Below are positions 35,380 to 43,422 of a DNA stretch of 64,000 bases, piece after piece. How positions within the stretch are numbered: position 1 is the first letter of the stretch; each line of letters opens with the position of its first letter. The position numbers and the translations under genes are program-made. A model generated the notes under the pieces. It searched no databases. It was not told the origin of the DNA and saw only the letters and a list, made by a program, of their open reading frames with translations. Location of the stretch: the NCBI RefSeq assembly GCF_004348525.1, contig NZ_SMKG01000011.1, forward strand, positions 1 to 64,000. The letters are read 5' to 3'. The DNA comes from Micromonospora sp. 15K316. GTDB taxonomy: Bacteria; Actinomycetota; Actinomycetes; Mycobacteriales; Micromonosporaceae.

Positions 35380-36704
35380 CGCGGCACGTACCCGGTCATC
35401 GCCTGGCGGACCTCGGCGGAGGTGAGCCACGGGCCGACGGCGTCGGAGTGGGCCAGCCCCATGGGCGTCAGTCGAAGCCCGCCGTCGGTGGCCCAGCCCC
35501 GCTCGACGAGCCGGCCGAGCTGGGGGAAGTCGTCGGCCGGCGGGCGCCCGAAGCGGGCCCGGTAGGCGTCGGCGTCGACGCCCTCGGCGCGCAGCAGCGA
35601 CTTGAGCAGCCACCGCCGGCGCTGCTCGGCGCCGTCGAGGTGGAACCCGAACTCGGCATACCGGAAGTCGTCGGCGGGGCGGGCGAGGTAGTCGTCGAGT
35701 ACCGCCCGCACCTCGGAGACGCTCACCGCGTAGTCGAAGGAGTAGTGCAACGTCGTGGTGTACGAGCGCGCGCCGCACCCCAGGCCGACCATGCCGTCGT
35801 CCTGGCAGCAGTAGTCCGGACCGTCCGGGGCCGGCACGTCCGTCCGGCGGAACTGCCGCATGGACTCCTGCCGGTAGCCGGCCGCGCCCAGCGTCTCCAC
35901 GGCCTGCCGGTAGAGGGCGAGCCGCTGAGCGTCCCAGTCGGCGCGGGCGTGGGCGCGCCGGCCGAGCCCGGTGAGCGGCCGGACGTAGAGCGGGTACAGG
36001 TAGAGCTCCTCGGGCCGCCAGGCCAGCGCCGCGGCCAGGCTCTCCTGCCAGGTCTCGGCGGTCTGCCCGTCGATGCCGTAGATCAGGTCGATGTTGAGCA
36101 CCGGGATCCGGGCGTCGCGGATCGCGCCGAGCGCGGCTTCCACCTCGGTGCGGCGCTGCGGACGGCCCGCGGCGCGGGCCTCGACGTCGAGGAAGCTCTG
36201 CACGCCGATGCTCACCCGGGTCGTGCCGTGCGCGGCGAGCACCGCGAGCCGGTCCGGGGTCGCGGTGGCCGGCGAGGTCTCCACCGAGAGGGGTACGCCC
36301 GGCAGGTGGGCGCCGACCGTGCCGGTGGCGATGTCGAACAGCTCGGTCAACTCGTCGGCGGTGAGGTGGGTCGGGGTGCCGCCCCCGAACGCCGCCCGGG
36401 CGTACCCGGCGTCGTCGCCGAGCGCGTCGGCGACCCGTTCGGCCTGCCGGCGCAGCTGCCGAAGGTACGCGGTGACCTGCTCCTGCGGGGCGTTGGCGCG
36501 GGTGAAGAGGTTGCAGAAGCCGCAGCGCATCTCGCAGAACGGCACGTGCACGTAGAGGAAGAGGGCTTCCCGCGCCTCGGCCCGCCACACGTCCGCCAAC
36601 CGGGGGCGGGGCCGCAGTGGCCGGTACGAGGTCTTGTGCGGGTACGCGTACAGGTACTGCTGGTACGGCGAGCCGTCGAGGCTCGCGTCGGTGCTGGTCA
36701 CCAT
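35376..36704 (-). CDS. STM4012-family radical SAM protein (HemN-like)
   Basis: 442-aa radical SAM enzyme of the HemN/HemW group. CxxxCxxC is Cys57, Cys61, Cys64 in VPFCEMRCGFCN; the HemN-like GGGTPTHL and SVETSPAT follow. The C-terminal part has a winged-helix-like segment as in HemN. Start ATG 36704; a GTG three bases on would make a 4-bp overlap with the STM4013-type stop and is equally possible. Tandem radical SAM genes in one operon suggest two successive radical steps, or a chaperone-like role for this one. It is not the housekeeping coproporphyrinogen dehydrogenase in this context. Confidence 0.87.
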   Translation of the reverse strand: MVTSTDASLDGSPYQQYLYAYPHKTSYRPLRPRPRLADVWRAEAREALFLYVHVPFCEMRCGFCNLFTRANAPQEQVTAYLRQLRRQAERVADALGDDAGYARAAFGGGTPTHLTADELTELFDIATGTVGAHLPGVPLSVETSPATATPDRLAVLAAHGTTRVSIGVQSFLDVEARAAGRPQRRTEVEAALGAIRDARIPVLNIDLIYGIDGQTAETWQESLAAALAWRPEELYLYPLYVRPLTGLGRRAHARADWDAQRLALYRQAVETLGAAGYRQESMRQFRRTDVPAPDGPDYCCQDDGMVGLGCGARSYTTTLHYSFDYAVSVSEVRAVLDDYLARPADDFRYAEFGFHLDGAEQRRRWLLKSLLRAEGVDADAYRARFGRPPADDFPQLGRLVERGWATDGGLRLTPMGLAHSDAVGPWLTSAEVRQAMTGYVPR

Positions 36705-37501
36705 TCTCCCGGGTGCAGGGTGAAGTGAGCGTACGGAACGGTCCACACCACGTCGTGGCCGATCCGGTGGCCGGTGTGCCCGTCCTCTCCGTAGGCGGTG
36801 CCGTGGTCGGAGCAGATGATCGTGAACACCGGCCGGCCCCGGCCGGTGACCAGGTTGAAGAGCCGATCGACCCGCCCGTCCACGTACCGCAGCGCGGCGC
36901 TGTGGCTGGCCAGGCTGTCGACCTCCGCGCCGGGCAGGTGGTGCCGGTTGGGCTGGTGCATCGCGGCGACGTTGAGGAAGGTGAACAGCGGCTGCGTGGC
37001 CGGCACGCGGGGCAGCACCTCGGCCAGCCGGCCCAGCTGCGCGTCCAGGCAGGTCGGCGAGGTGACCCCGAACTCCGGCTCCCAGTGCGCCTCGGCGAAG
37101 AGGCCGGGAAGCACCGCCCCGAGCGGGCTGTGCCGGTTGAAGAAGCCGACCCCGCCCAGGCAGAGCGTGTGGTAACCGACCTCGGTGAGGGCGCTCGGCA
37201 GGTCCGGCGCGTCGAAGACCCAGGTCTCCGGTCCGGAGGTCTCGCTGCCCGGGAAGGCCGCCGCGTAGAGCCGCTCGTGCCGGCCGGGACCCACCGGTGT
37301 GGGCAGGAAGCCGGCGAAGAAGGCGTGGTGCGCGGCGTAGGTGAAGCTGGCGGGGGAGTGGCGTCGCTCCCAACGCCCGCCCGGCAGGGCCCGCGCGAGG
37401 TTCGGGGTGCGCCCCGCCACCGCCTCCGCGACGGCCACGTCGTAGCGCAACGTGTCGAGGGTGACCAGGAGCAGGTCATGACCGCCGATCAGGCTCCGCA
37501 C
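36698..37501 (-). CDS. STM4013/SEN3800-family hydrolase (alkaline phosphatase/sulfatase fold)
   Basis: 267-aa metal-dependent hydrolase. The GTG at 37501 has GGAGG 8 nt before it and overlaps the STM4014-type gene by 13 bp. Metal-site motifs: LLVTLDTLRYD at the N-terminus (first Asp cluster) and ICSDHGTAYGEDGHTGHR at the C-terminus (Asp-His-Gly plus His). The nucleophile position around SFTYAAHHAF has Thr/Ser and no Cys, so it is not a formylglycine sulfatase; a phosphatase or phosphotransferase is more likely. It has no signal peptide, so it acts in the cytoplasm with the cassette. Confidence 0.83.
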   Translation of the reverse strand: MRSLIGGHDLLLVTLDTLRYDVAVAEAVAGRTPNLARALPGGRWERRHSPASFTYAAHHAFFAGFLPTPVGPGRHERLYAAAFPGSETSGPETWVFDAPDLPSALTEVGYHTLCLGGVGFFNRHSPLGAVLPGLFAEAHWEPEFGVTSPTCLDAQLGRLAEVLPRVPATQPLFTFLNVAAMHQPNRHHLPGAEVDSLASHSAALRYVDGRVDRLFNLVTGRGRPVFTIICSDHGTAYGEDGHTGHRIGHDVVWTVPYAHFTLHPGEW

Positions 37502-38592
37502 GTGACCACCTCCCGCGCCGGCTCCGCCCCGAGGGCCGCCCGCCAACGCCGCCACCGGCCGCTGGTGAGCGCGTGCACCTGCTCGGCGTAGCTGTCCCGC
37601 CCGTCGGCCAGCACCCCGGGCAGCAGGTCGCCGAACGCGTTGACCTCGGCCACGGCGTGCCGGCGCCAGCCGGCCAGGAACATCAGATCGATCCCGACGT
37701 GCAGCGAGCCCGGGAAGCACGCGGCGACCCGTTCGCACGTCTCCATCGCCGCCGACCAGCCCTCCGTCCCGGCCGCGGCCCGCAGTTCGGCGAGGTCACC
37801 GCGGGCGTTGCCGAGGTGCAGGTTGGTCAACGGTCCGTCGGCGGCGCGGACCACCGCGTGCGTCGGCCGGCCCGCCACCACCAGCACCCGCACGTCGACC
37901 ACCCGGTCACCGAGGCCGGCCTTCGGCAGCCATCGCTCGACGTGCAGGCCGTCCGGGGCGAGCCGGTCGACGATCGCGGCGATCTCCGGCTCGTCGGTGT
38001 AGCGGCGCACCCGCAGCGAGTTGAACAACGCCTCCGGGGTATGCTCGACGGTGGTGACGGCCTGCACCCGTCGGGGGCCGACCGCCAGCGCCATCACCCC
38101 GGCGGCGGACGAGCCGTGCGCGGGCTTGACGAAGACCCGGGCCCAGCCGGCTGCCGCCATCGCCGTCCGCAGCTGCGCGTACCCGCCCACGGGCGGCAGC
38201 GCGGCCGGCACCGGCACCCCGGCCGCCGACAGCACCGCGTGGCAGCGCCGCTTGTCGCAGAGCACCGCGATGTCCTCCGGCCGGTTGAGCAGGTCGGCGC
38301 CGCCGGCGCCGACCCGTGCCAGGCCGTCGACCAGGCCGGCGTACGCGGCGGCGAGGCCGACCAGCTCGCCGTGCCGGGCGGTGGTGGCCGCCCGGCGCAG
38401 CATCCGATCGACCTGCGGGTCCTCGCCGGGCGAATCCACCCGCACCAGCGCCCCGGCGGGCGGCGGCGCGGCCCCGGCCAGCACGTCGGCCCAGGGCAGC
38501 ACCTCGGGCCGGGGCAGCCCCGCGGCCAGCACCGCACGGGTGAACATCCCCACCCGGCGATTGCCGGGGTTACCGACGACGGTCAGTCGCAT
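37489..38592 (-). CDS. STM4014-family protein (ATP-grasp-like)
   Basis: 367 aa, start ATG 38592, 1 bp after the STM4015-type stop. The N-terminus has a Rossmann-like start (LTVVGNPGNRRVGMFTRA). The centre has ATP-grasp features: CDKRRCHAVLSAAGVPVP, VFVKPAHGSSAAGVMAL (Lys and Gly-rich loop), DVRVLVVAG, and HVGIDLMFLAG...AVAEVNAFGDL, the Mg-ATP Asp/Glu-x-Asn. ATP-grasp enzymes join a carboxylate to an amine, thiol or hydroxyl, which fits a peptide-modifying or amino-acid-ligating role. Function in this cassette is unproven. Confidence 0.82.
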   Translation of the reverse strand: MRLTVVGNPGNRRVGMFTRAVLAAGLPRPEVLPWADVLAGAAPPPAGALVRVDSPGEDPQVDRMLRRAATTARHGELVGLAAAYAGLVDGLARVGAGGADLLNRPEDIAVLCDKRRCHAVLSAAGVPVPAALPPVGGYAQLRTAMAAAGWARVFVKPAHGSSAAGVMALAVGPRRVQAVTTVEHTPEALFNSLRVRRYTDEPEIAAIVDRLAPDGLHVERWLPKAGLGDRVVDVRVLVVAGRPTHAVVRAADGPLTNLHLGNARGDLAELRAAAGTEGWSAAMETCERVAACFPGSLHVGIDLMFLAGWRRHAVAEVNAFGDLLPGVLADGRDSYAEQVHALTSGRWRRWRAALGAEPAREVVTCGA

Positions 38593-38593
38593 G

Positions 38594-39541
38594 TCACTCC
38601 GACACCGCCGTGTAGCGGTAGGTCTCACCGCCGTACTCGTCGGGCTCCTGCCGGTCGGAGACGTCCACCTGGACGCCCGGCAGCGCGGCGACCACCGACG
38701 CCGCCACCTCGTCGGACATGAAGTGGTGGTGCAGGTCGAGCCCGGCCAGGTGAGTCAGCGGCTGACCGGCCAGCAGCGCGGCAGCACCCTCGTCGCCGAG
38801 GGTGCCCAGCGACAGGTCCAGCCGCTCGATCCGGCGCACCACCGGTGCGGACGTCAACGCCTGCGCGACCTCGTCGGCGATCTCCGCGTTGCGCAGCCCC
38901 AACCGTCGCAGCTGCGGGAACCGCTCCCCGGCCAGCAGCGGCGCCAGGTCGGCGGGCGTCGTGTCGCCGCCGTAGTTCGAGGTGCCGAGCCACAGCTCCA
39001 GGTCGCTCAGCGCGGGCAGCTCGGAATCGAGCACCGCGCCGACGAACTCCCGCGACAGGCCGCCGCTCTCCACCGCCAGCTCCCGCAGCCGCGGATGCCG
39101 GACGGGGGAGAAGCGGAAATCCTCGCCGCCGCGTACCCGCAGCACCTCCAGGGACGGGAACGCCGCCAGCAACTGGCTGACGTCACCAACCTTCATCCAG
39201 GAGACCTCACACTCCTCGCTGGTCATGTCGCCGAGGAAGAGGGCACGCAGCGCCGGCAGGCGGGGCGCCGCGGCGCAGAGCTGCGCGATCGGGGCGGGGT
39301 TGAACGCGGCGTAGCCCCAGGCCCCCACGACCAGCGACTCCACCCGCGGGCCGGCCTGCGCCACGAACTCCTCGAACGCCACCTGGAACTCCTCGGAGAG
39401 GACGTCCTCGGCGTCGTCGTCGAAGTCCCAGCGGGAGAAGTGCCACGAGACCGGACCGTCCATTTCCGGCAGCGGACCGTCCTCGGGAACCGCGACGACC
39501 GGTCGGCCGGCGAACGAACGTGCGTGGGATCCGAAAGCCAT
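38594..39541 (-). CDS. STM4015-family leucine-rich-repeat protein
   Basis: 315 aa. From about residue 70 it is built of irregular leucine-rich repeats (LRALFLGDM, LEVLRVRGG, LRELAVESGG, LSDLELWLG, LRRLGLRNAE, IERLDLSLG, LAGLDLHHH), i.e. a solenoid for protein binding. The N-terminus is acidic (WDFDDDAEDV). No signal peptide, no enzyme motif. As first large gene of the cassette it could present a peptide or protein substrate to the downstream enzymes. Confidence 0.8.
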   Translation of the reverse strand: MAFGSHARSFAGRPVVAVPEDGPLPEMDGPVSWHFSRWDFDDDAEDVLSEEFQVAFEEFVAQAGPRVESLVVGAWGYAAFNPAPIAQLCAAAPRLPALRALFLGDMTSEECEVSWMKVGDVSQLLAAFPSLEVLRVRGGEDFRFSPVRHPRLRELAVESGGLSREFVGAVLDSELPALSDLELWLGTSNYGGDTTPADLAPLLAGERFPQLRRLGLRNAEIADEVAQALTSAPVVRRIERLDLSLGTLGDEGAAALLAGQPLTHLAGLDLHHHFMSDEVAASVVAALPGVQVDVSDRQEPDEYGGETYRYTAVSE

Positions 39542-39547
39542 CGCCGA

Positions 39548-39715
39548 TCACACCCCGGCCACGAGGTCGCCGTGCTGCCGGCTGTCGTTCCTCGCGGGCT
39601 CCGCGTCGAAGCCCGTCGGCTCGACCCGGCGGGCCACCCCGTCGGGCAACGACCTCCCGGACCGGACGGGCGGCACCGGCAGCCCGGCGAGCGACGGAAC
39701 AACTGAATGGATCAC
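39548..39715 (-). CDS. Small peptide gene heading the STM4011-4015-type cassette
   Basis: 55 codons from the GTG at 39715, ending at a TGA 6 bp before the STM4015-type start. The Shine-Dalgarno is perfect: GGAGG (39721-39725) with a 5-nt gap. The peptide is hydrophilic, Arg/Pro/Asp-rich (VRSGRSLPDGVARRVEP, EPARNDSRQHGD), without Cys and without signal peptide. I do not recognise it. Position, coupling and strong RBS make it a candidate substrate (precursor) for the cassette enzymes; alternatively a leader peptide. An upstream in-frame ATG at 39808 would give 86 aa but has no RBS advantage. Confidence 0.55.
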   Translation of the reverse strand: MIHSVVPSLAGLPVPPVRSGRSLPDGVARRVEPTGFDAEPARNDSRQHGDLVAGV

Positions 39716-39922
39716 GGCAACCTCCGGTCCGACAGCGGCAAGGGCGGCGGAACCGTAACAGGCCACCCCGACAGGTCGGCCGGCGGTGGCGGCACGAAGA
39801 TCGTCCATTGCGGACGGAAGTGCGGCCGGTGCGGTGCGTCCACCGCCGGCTGGGGGGGGGCGCGAGGGTGCCGGACCGCCCCGGTCAACCCCGCAACGGG
39901 GCCGGAGGAGGGTGCGAGCACC

Positions 39923-40537
<615 letters not shown>

Positions 40538-40868
40538 CGCGCACCCTTCTCTCGCTGCGGCCGGTCCGCCCCAAGCGTTCCGTGGACGCGGGCGGCACGA
40601 ACCTTCCCGGCGCACGATACGGGCCGTGAGCCGGGACGAGCCGCCGACCGCGATCGTGTCGGGCACCCGGGATCGACCTACTCACGGTGTCGGGTTGGGA
40701 GACGATGAGTGCGGGTGCGGGGGCGTCGGACGCCGACGACGGACCGGGGCGGCGGCTCGATCATGTTCTTCGGTTCCCGTGGGTTTCGTCGTCAACGTCA
40801 CCTCTGCGCCCCGCGCCTTGGCATTTGCGGCAACTCCGGCACACGATGGGCTCGGGGAAGCCGACGGC
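40538..40868. other. Divergent intergenic region, TMEM175 gene / sigma factor gene
   Basis: 331 bp. I see no hairpin, no TGTCACA-type motif and no convincing -35/-10. The nearest match to the ECF41-type -35 is CGTCACC near 40796, without the GTCCGGTC block found elsewhere in this locus. So autoregulation by the sigma factor is not evident. Confidence 0.4.
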
Positions 40869-41792
40869 ATGATCGGACGGGGGCGAGCAATGGCGGAATC
40901 CGCTGTGGGTCACGAGCCGGTCGGCTCGGACGATCTCGAGGAGGCCGCAAAAGTCTTCACCAGCGTCCGGCCCCGGCTGTTCGGGATCGCGTACCGGATG
41001 CTCAGCAGCGCCAGCGAGGCCGAGGACCTGGTCCAGGAGGTGTGGCTGCGGTGGCAGACGACCGACCGCAGCGCCGTGGTCAACCCGTCGGCGTTCCTGG
41101 CGACGACCACGACCCGCCTCGCCATCAACGCGCTGCATTCGGCGCGGACGCGGCGTGAGACGTACATCGGGCCGTGGCTGCCGGAGCCGGTGGACACCAG
41201 CGCGGATCCGTATCTGGGGGCGGAGCGTGGCGCCGCCCTGGAGTTCGCGGCGCTCCTGCTGATGGAGAAGCTCACGCCGAACGAGCGTGCGGCTTATGTC
41301 CTGCGCGAGGCATTCGACTACCCGTACGCCCAGATCGCCGACATCCTGCGGTCGACCGAGCCGGCGGTGCGCCAGCTGGTCAGCCGGGCGCGCAAGCACA
41401 TGGCCGAGGAGCGCCGTACGCCGGTGAGCGCGGCCGCGCAGAAAGAGTTGCTGAACACCTTCATCGCGGCGGCCCGTTCCGGCGACATGGCCGAGTTGGA
41501 GCGGCTTCTCGCCGCGGACGCGACGAACATCGCCGACGGCAACGGCAGGGTTCGCGTCTCCCGCCGTCCGGTGGTGGGGGCGCAGCGGGTGGCGAAGTTC
41601 CTCGCCGCGCTGAACTGGTTCTGGTCGAAGGTCGAGGTGGAGTGGACGACGACGAACGGCCAGACGTCCGCCGTGCTGCGGCAGGACGGAAGTGTCTACG
41701 GGCTGATCACGGTCACCGCCTCGGCCGACGGCATCGACCAGGTTCTGTGGATGGTCAACCCGGAGAAGAACGCGGCGGCCGCGGTGGCCTGA
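40869..41792 (+). CDS. ECF41-type RNA polymerase sigma factor with C-terminal SnoaL-like extension
   Basis: 307-aa ECF sigma factor. Region 2 is seen as RPRLFGIAYRMLSSASEAEDLVQEVWLRW; region 4 as LTPNERAAYVLREAFDYPYAQIA and AVRQLVSRARKHM. Between them is WLPEP (GPWLPEPVDTSADP), the linker motif of group ECF41. The C-terminal 110 residues form the SnoaL-like regulatory extension, with DGNGR and VNPEK in place of the usual DGGGK and NPDKL. ECF41 factors lack a separate anti-sigma; the extension controls activity. Starts: ATG 40869 or ATG 40890. Likely targets are next door (see the three TGTCACA promoters). Confidence 0.9.
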   Translation: MIGRGRAMAESAVGHEPVGSDDLEEAAKVFTSVRPRLFGIAYRMLSSASEAEDLVQEVWLRWQTTDRSAVVNPSAFLATTTTRLAINALHSARTRRETYIGPWLPEPVDTSADPYLGAERGAALEFAALLLMEKLTPNERAAYVLREAFDYPYAQIADILRSTEPAVRQLVSRARKHMAEERRTPVSAAAQKELLNTFIAAARSGDMAELERLLAADATNIADGNGRVRVSRRPVVGAQRVAKFLAALNWFWSKVEVEWTTTNGQTSAVLRQDGSVYGLITVTASADGIDQVLWMVNPEKNAAAAVA

Positions 41793-41795
41793 CCC

Positions 41796-41822
41796 TGTCA
41801 CAGAGCAGCGGGCTGTCCGGTC
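41796..41822 (+). promoter_or_regulatory. ECF41-type promoter, site 1
   Basis: TGTCACA (41796-41802), N16, GGTC (41819-41822), with GTCC just before the GGTC. The -10 lies about 8 bp before the GTG at 41830, so the transcript would be leaderless or nearly so. TGTCACA matches the published ECF41 -35; the published -10 is CGTC. Confidence 0.65.
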
Positions 41823-41829
41823 CTGGCTG

Positions 41830-42315
41830 GTGACCGCGCGAGACCGGAGGGCCGCATGCGTGCGACGGATCAACCGTTTCTTCCGGAGGTGGGGGTCGCG
41901 TCGGTGGGGCTGCCCGCGCGGTGGTCGTTCGGGTTCGCTCCGCCGTCACCGGCATGACCGGGCGGTGCGCCGGCTTGCTGAGGCCTGCCGGCTCGGCGAC
42001 GTCGCCGCGCTCCGGGCCGCCCTGGCCGCCGACGCCCTCGTGGTCTGCGACGGCGGCGGCGTGGTGCCCGCCGCCCTCGGCTCCGTCCGCGGCGGGGAGG
42101 AGGCCGCTCGGCTGGTCGCGCTCCTGCTGTCCGCGCCACCGGGCACGGAGCTGACCGTCGAGGCAGTCAACGGCCGCGCGGGGCTGGTGCTACGCCGTGG
42201 CGAGCGGTCCGTGGCGGTGGCCGCCGTGAAGCTGGACGGTGCGAGGGTCAGCACGCTCTGGATCGTGCTGAACCCGGCCAAGCTGGCCGGCTGGCACCGT
42301 CGCCGGCCGAGCTGA
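41830..42315 (+). CDS. Stand-alone ECF41 C-terminal (SnoaL-like) domain protein
   Basis: 161 aa. The last 110 residues align by eye with ECF41 C-terminal extensions: LAEACRLGDVAALRAALAAD, the DGGG motif (VVCDGGG), VRGGEEAARLVALL, NGRAGLVLRR and the NPxKL motif (VLNPAKLAGW). There are no sigma regions 2 or 4. The first 50 residues are very Arg-rich and may not be native; an in-frame GTG at 41965 would give the domain alone. It begins 38 bp after the sigma gene, directly behind an ECF41-type promoter. It could modulate the sigma factor in trans, or be a remnant of a second sigma gene. Confidence 0.7.
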   Translation: MTARDRRAACVRRINRFFRRWGSRRWGCPRGGRSGSLRRHRHDRAVRRLAEACRLGDVAALRAALAADALVVCDGGGVVPAALGSVRGGEEAARLVALLLSAPPGTELTVEAVNGRAGLVLRRGERSVAVAAVKLDGARVSTLWIVLNPAKLAGWHRRRPS

Positions 42316-42346
42316 GGGGCCCGCACGACGCTGTCGTGCGGGCCCC
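42316..42346. terminator. Bidirectional terminator
   Basis: Perfect 14-bp stem GGGGCCCGCACGAC/GTCGTGCGGGCCCC with a 3-nt loop, right after the stop at 42315 and just before the convergent reductase stop. Confidence 0.85.
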
Positions 42347-42351
42347 GCCGG

Positions 42352-43086
42352 TCAGCGCGCGAGGAACTCCCGATAGGTGGTCTTGAAGATCACCGCGTCG
42401 CTCCCGGCGATGAGGGCGTTGCCGGAGGCGGCGGCGAAGAGGCCGGCGCTGTCGTCGGTGACGACGGTGCGCTGGTCACCACGGGCGGCGAGGGTGATCC
42501 GGCCCAGCTCGTCGAGGGGGAAGACCTCGGGGCCGGCGACGTTGCGGGTGCCCCCGAGCGGGGCCCCGGCGGCGACGTCGGCCACGGCCTGGGCGACGTC
42601 GGCCGAGGCCATCGGCTGCACGAGCGTGGCGGGCAGGCGCACGGTCGTCTCGTCCGAGGTCCAGGACATGGCCGCGTCCACGAACTCGAAGAACTGGGTG
42701 GCGCGGACGATCGAGTAGGGCACGGGGCCGGCCTTGAGGAGATCCTCCTGGAGCACCTTGGCCCGGTAGTAGACCAGGTCCGGCACCTGGTCCGCGCCGA
42801 CGATCGAGAGGATGACGGCGTGACCGACGTCGGCGGCCTTGGCCGCCGCGAGCATGTTCTCCATCGTCGTCTGGAAGAACGCCGGCGACGCCTCGTCGAA
42901 GGTCGGCGAGTTCGTCAGGTTGACGACGACGTCGGCTCCCGCCATCGCCTCGGTCAGGCCCTTCCCGCTGATCAGGTCCAGTCCGGTGCTCGGGGAGTGC
43001 GGCACCGCCTCGTGCCCGCCCGCGTTCAGGATCTTCACCACCTGGGACCCGATGAGCCCGGTGCCTCCGATGACAGCGATCTTCAT
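42352..43086 (-). CDS. NAD(P)-binding reductase (NmrA/SDR-type)
   Basis: 244 aa, ATG at 43086 after AGGAGG. The N-terminus has the atypical SDR Rossmann motif IGGTGLIGS (residues 6-14). The protein lacks the YxxxK pair in the usual position, as in NmrA-like and quinone-oxidoreductase-like proteins; VNLTNSPTF and YYRAKVLQEDLLKAGPVPYS are typical of this group. ECF41 sigma genes usually sit beside carboxymuconolactone decarboxylase, oxidoreductase or epimerase (COE) genes, and this is such a gene. It has an ECF41-type promoter. Confidence 0.85.
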   Translation of the reverse strand: MKIAVIGGTGLIGSQVVKILNAGGHEAVPHSPSTGLDLISGKGLTEAMAGADVVVNLTNSPTFDEASPAFFQTTMENMLAAAKAADVGHAVILSIVGADQVPDLVYYRAKVLQEDLLKAGPVPYSIVRATQFFEFVDAAMSWTSDETTVRLPATLVQPMASADVAQAVADVAAGAPLGGTRNVAGPEVFPLDELGRITLAARGDQRTVVTDDSAGLFAAASGNALIAGSDAVIFKTTYREFLAR

Positions 43087-43133
43087 GTTCGTTGACCCTC
43101 CTGGTTTCGGATGGGAGTTGCCCCACCTCGTAT

Positions 43134-43160
43134 GACCGGACAGCCGCGCGGATTGTGACG
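43134..43160 (-). promoter_or_regulatory. ECF41-type promoter, site 3 (reductase gene)
   Basis: On the minus strand CGTCACA (43160-43154), N16, GGTC (43137-43134), again with GTCC just before the GGTC. Expected transcript start about 40 nt before the reductase start codon. Confidence 0.6.
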
Positions 43161-43250
43161 GCCTGCGGCGCGATTCGGCGGCCGGGCGGGCGCCCCGGCG
43201 GAACCGGCCCGGGCTCGGCCGGTACGGGCCGAGGAGCGCGGAACGCCGGC

Positions 43251-43277
43251 TGTCACAGCGCGGGGGACCGTCCGGTC
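43251..43277 (+). promoter_or_regulatory. ECF41-type promoter, site 2 (peroxidase gene)
   Basis: TGTCACA (43251-43257), N16, GGTC (43274-43277), with GTCC just before the GGTC. It points to the peroxidase gene, giving a 5' leader of roughly 140 nt. Confidence 0.6.
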
Positions 43278-43422
43278 TTAGTGGCAGCGGGGCTGCGACG
43301 GGCGCTCCGGCGACCAGGAGACTCGTCAGAAGATCGTGGTGCGCTCGGGGTGCTCCGTCTCGACCGGGAGGGCGTCGGCCCGTCCCATCCGCACCAGAGC
43401 TCACCCAGGCCACGGAGGAAAG

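Noticed and set aside
39548..39808. 86-aa version of the small peptide from ATG 39808
   Set aside because: The GTG at 39715 has a perfect GGAGG at ideal spacing, the upstream ATG none. The longer form cannot be fully excluded.
40780..40830. CGTCACC upstream of the sigma gene as an autoregulatory ECF41 site
   Set aside because: It lacks the last A of the -35 and the GTCCGGTC block at 12-16 bp, unlike the three good sites.
41896..42139. Other frames over the stand-alone ECF41 domain
   Set aside because: Arg/Gly-rich shadows; only the frame from 41830 shows DGGG and NPxKL motifs.
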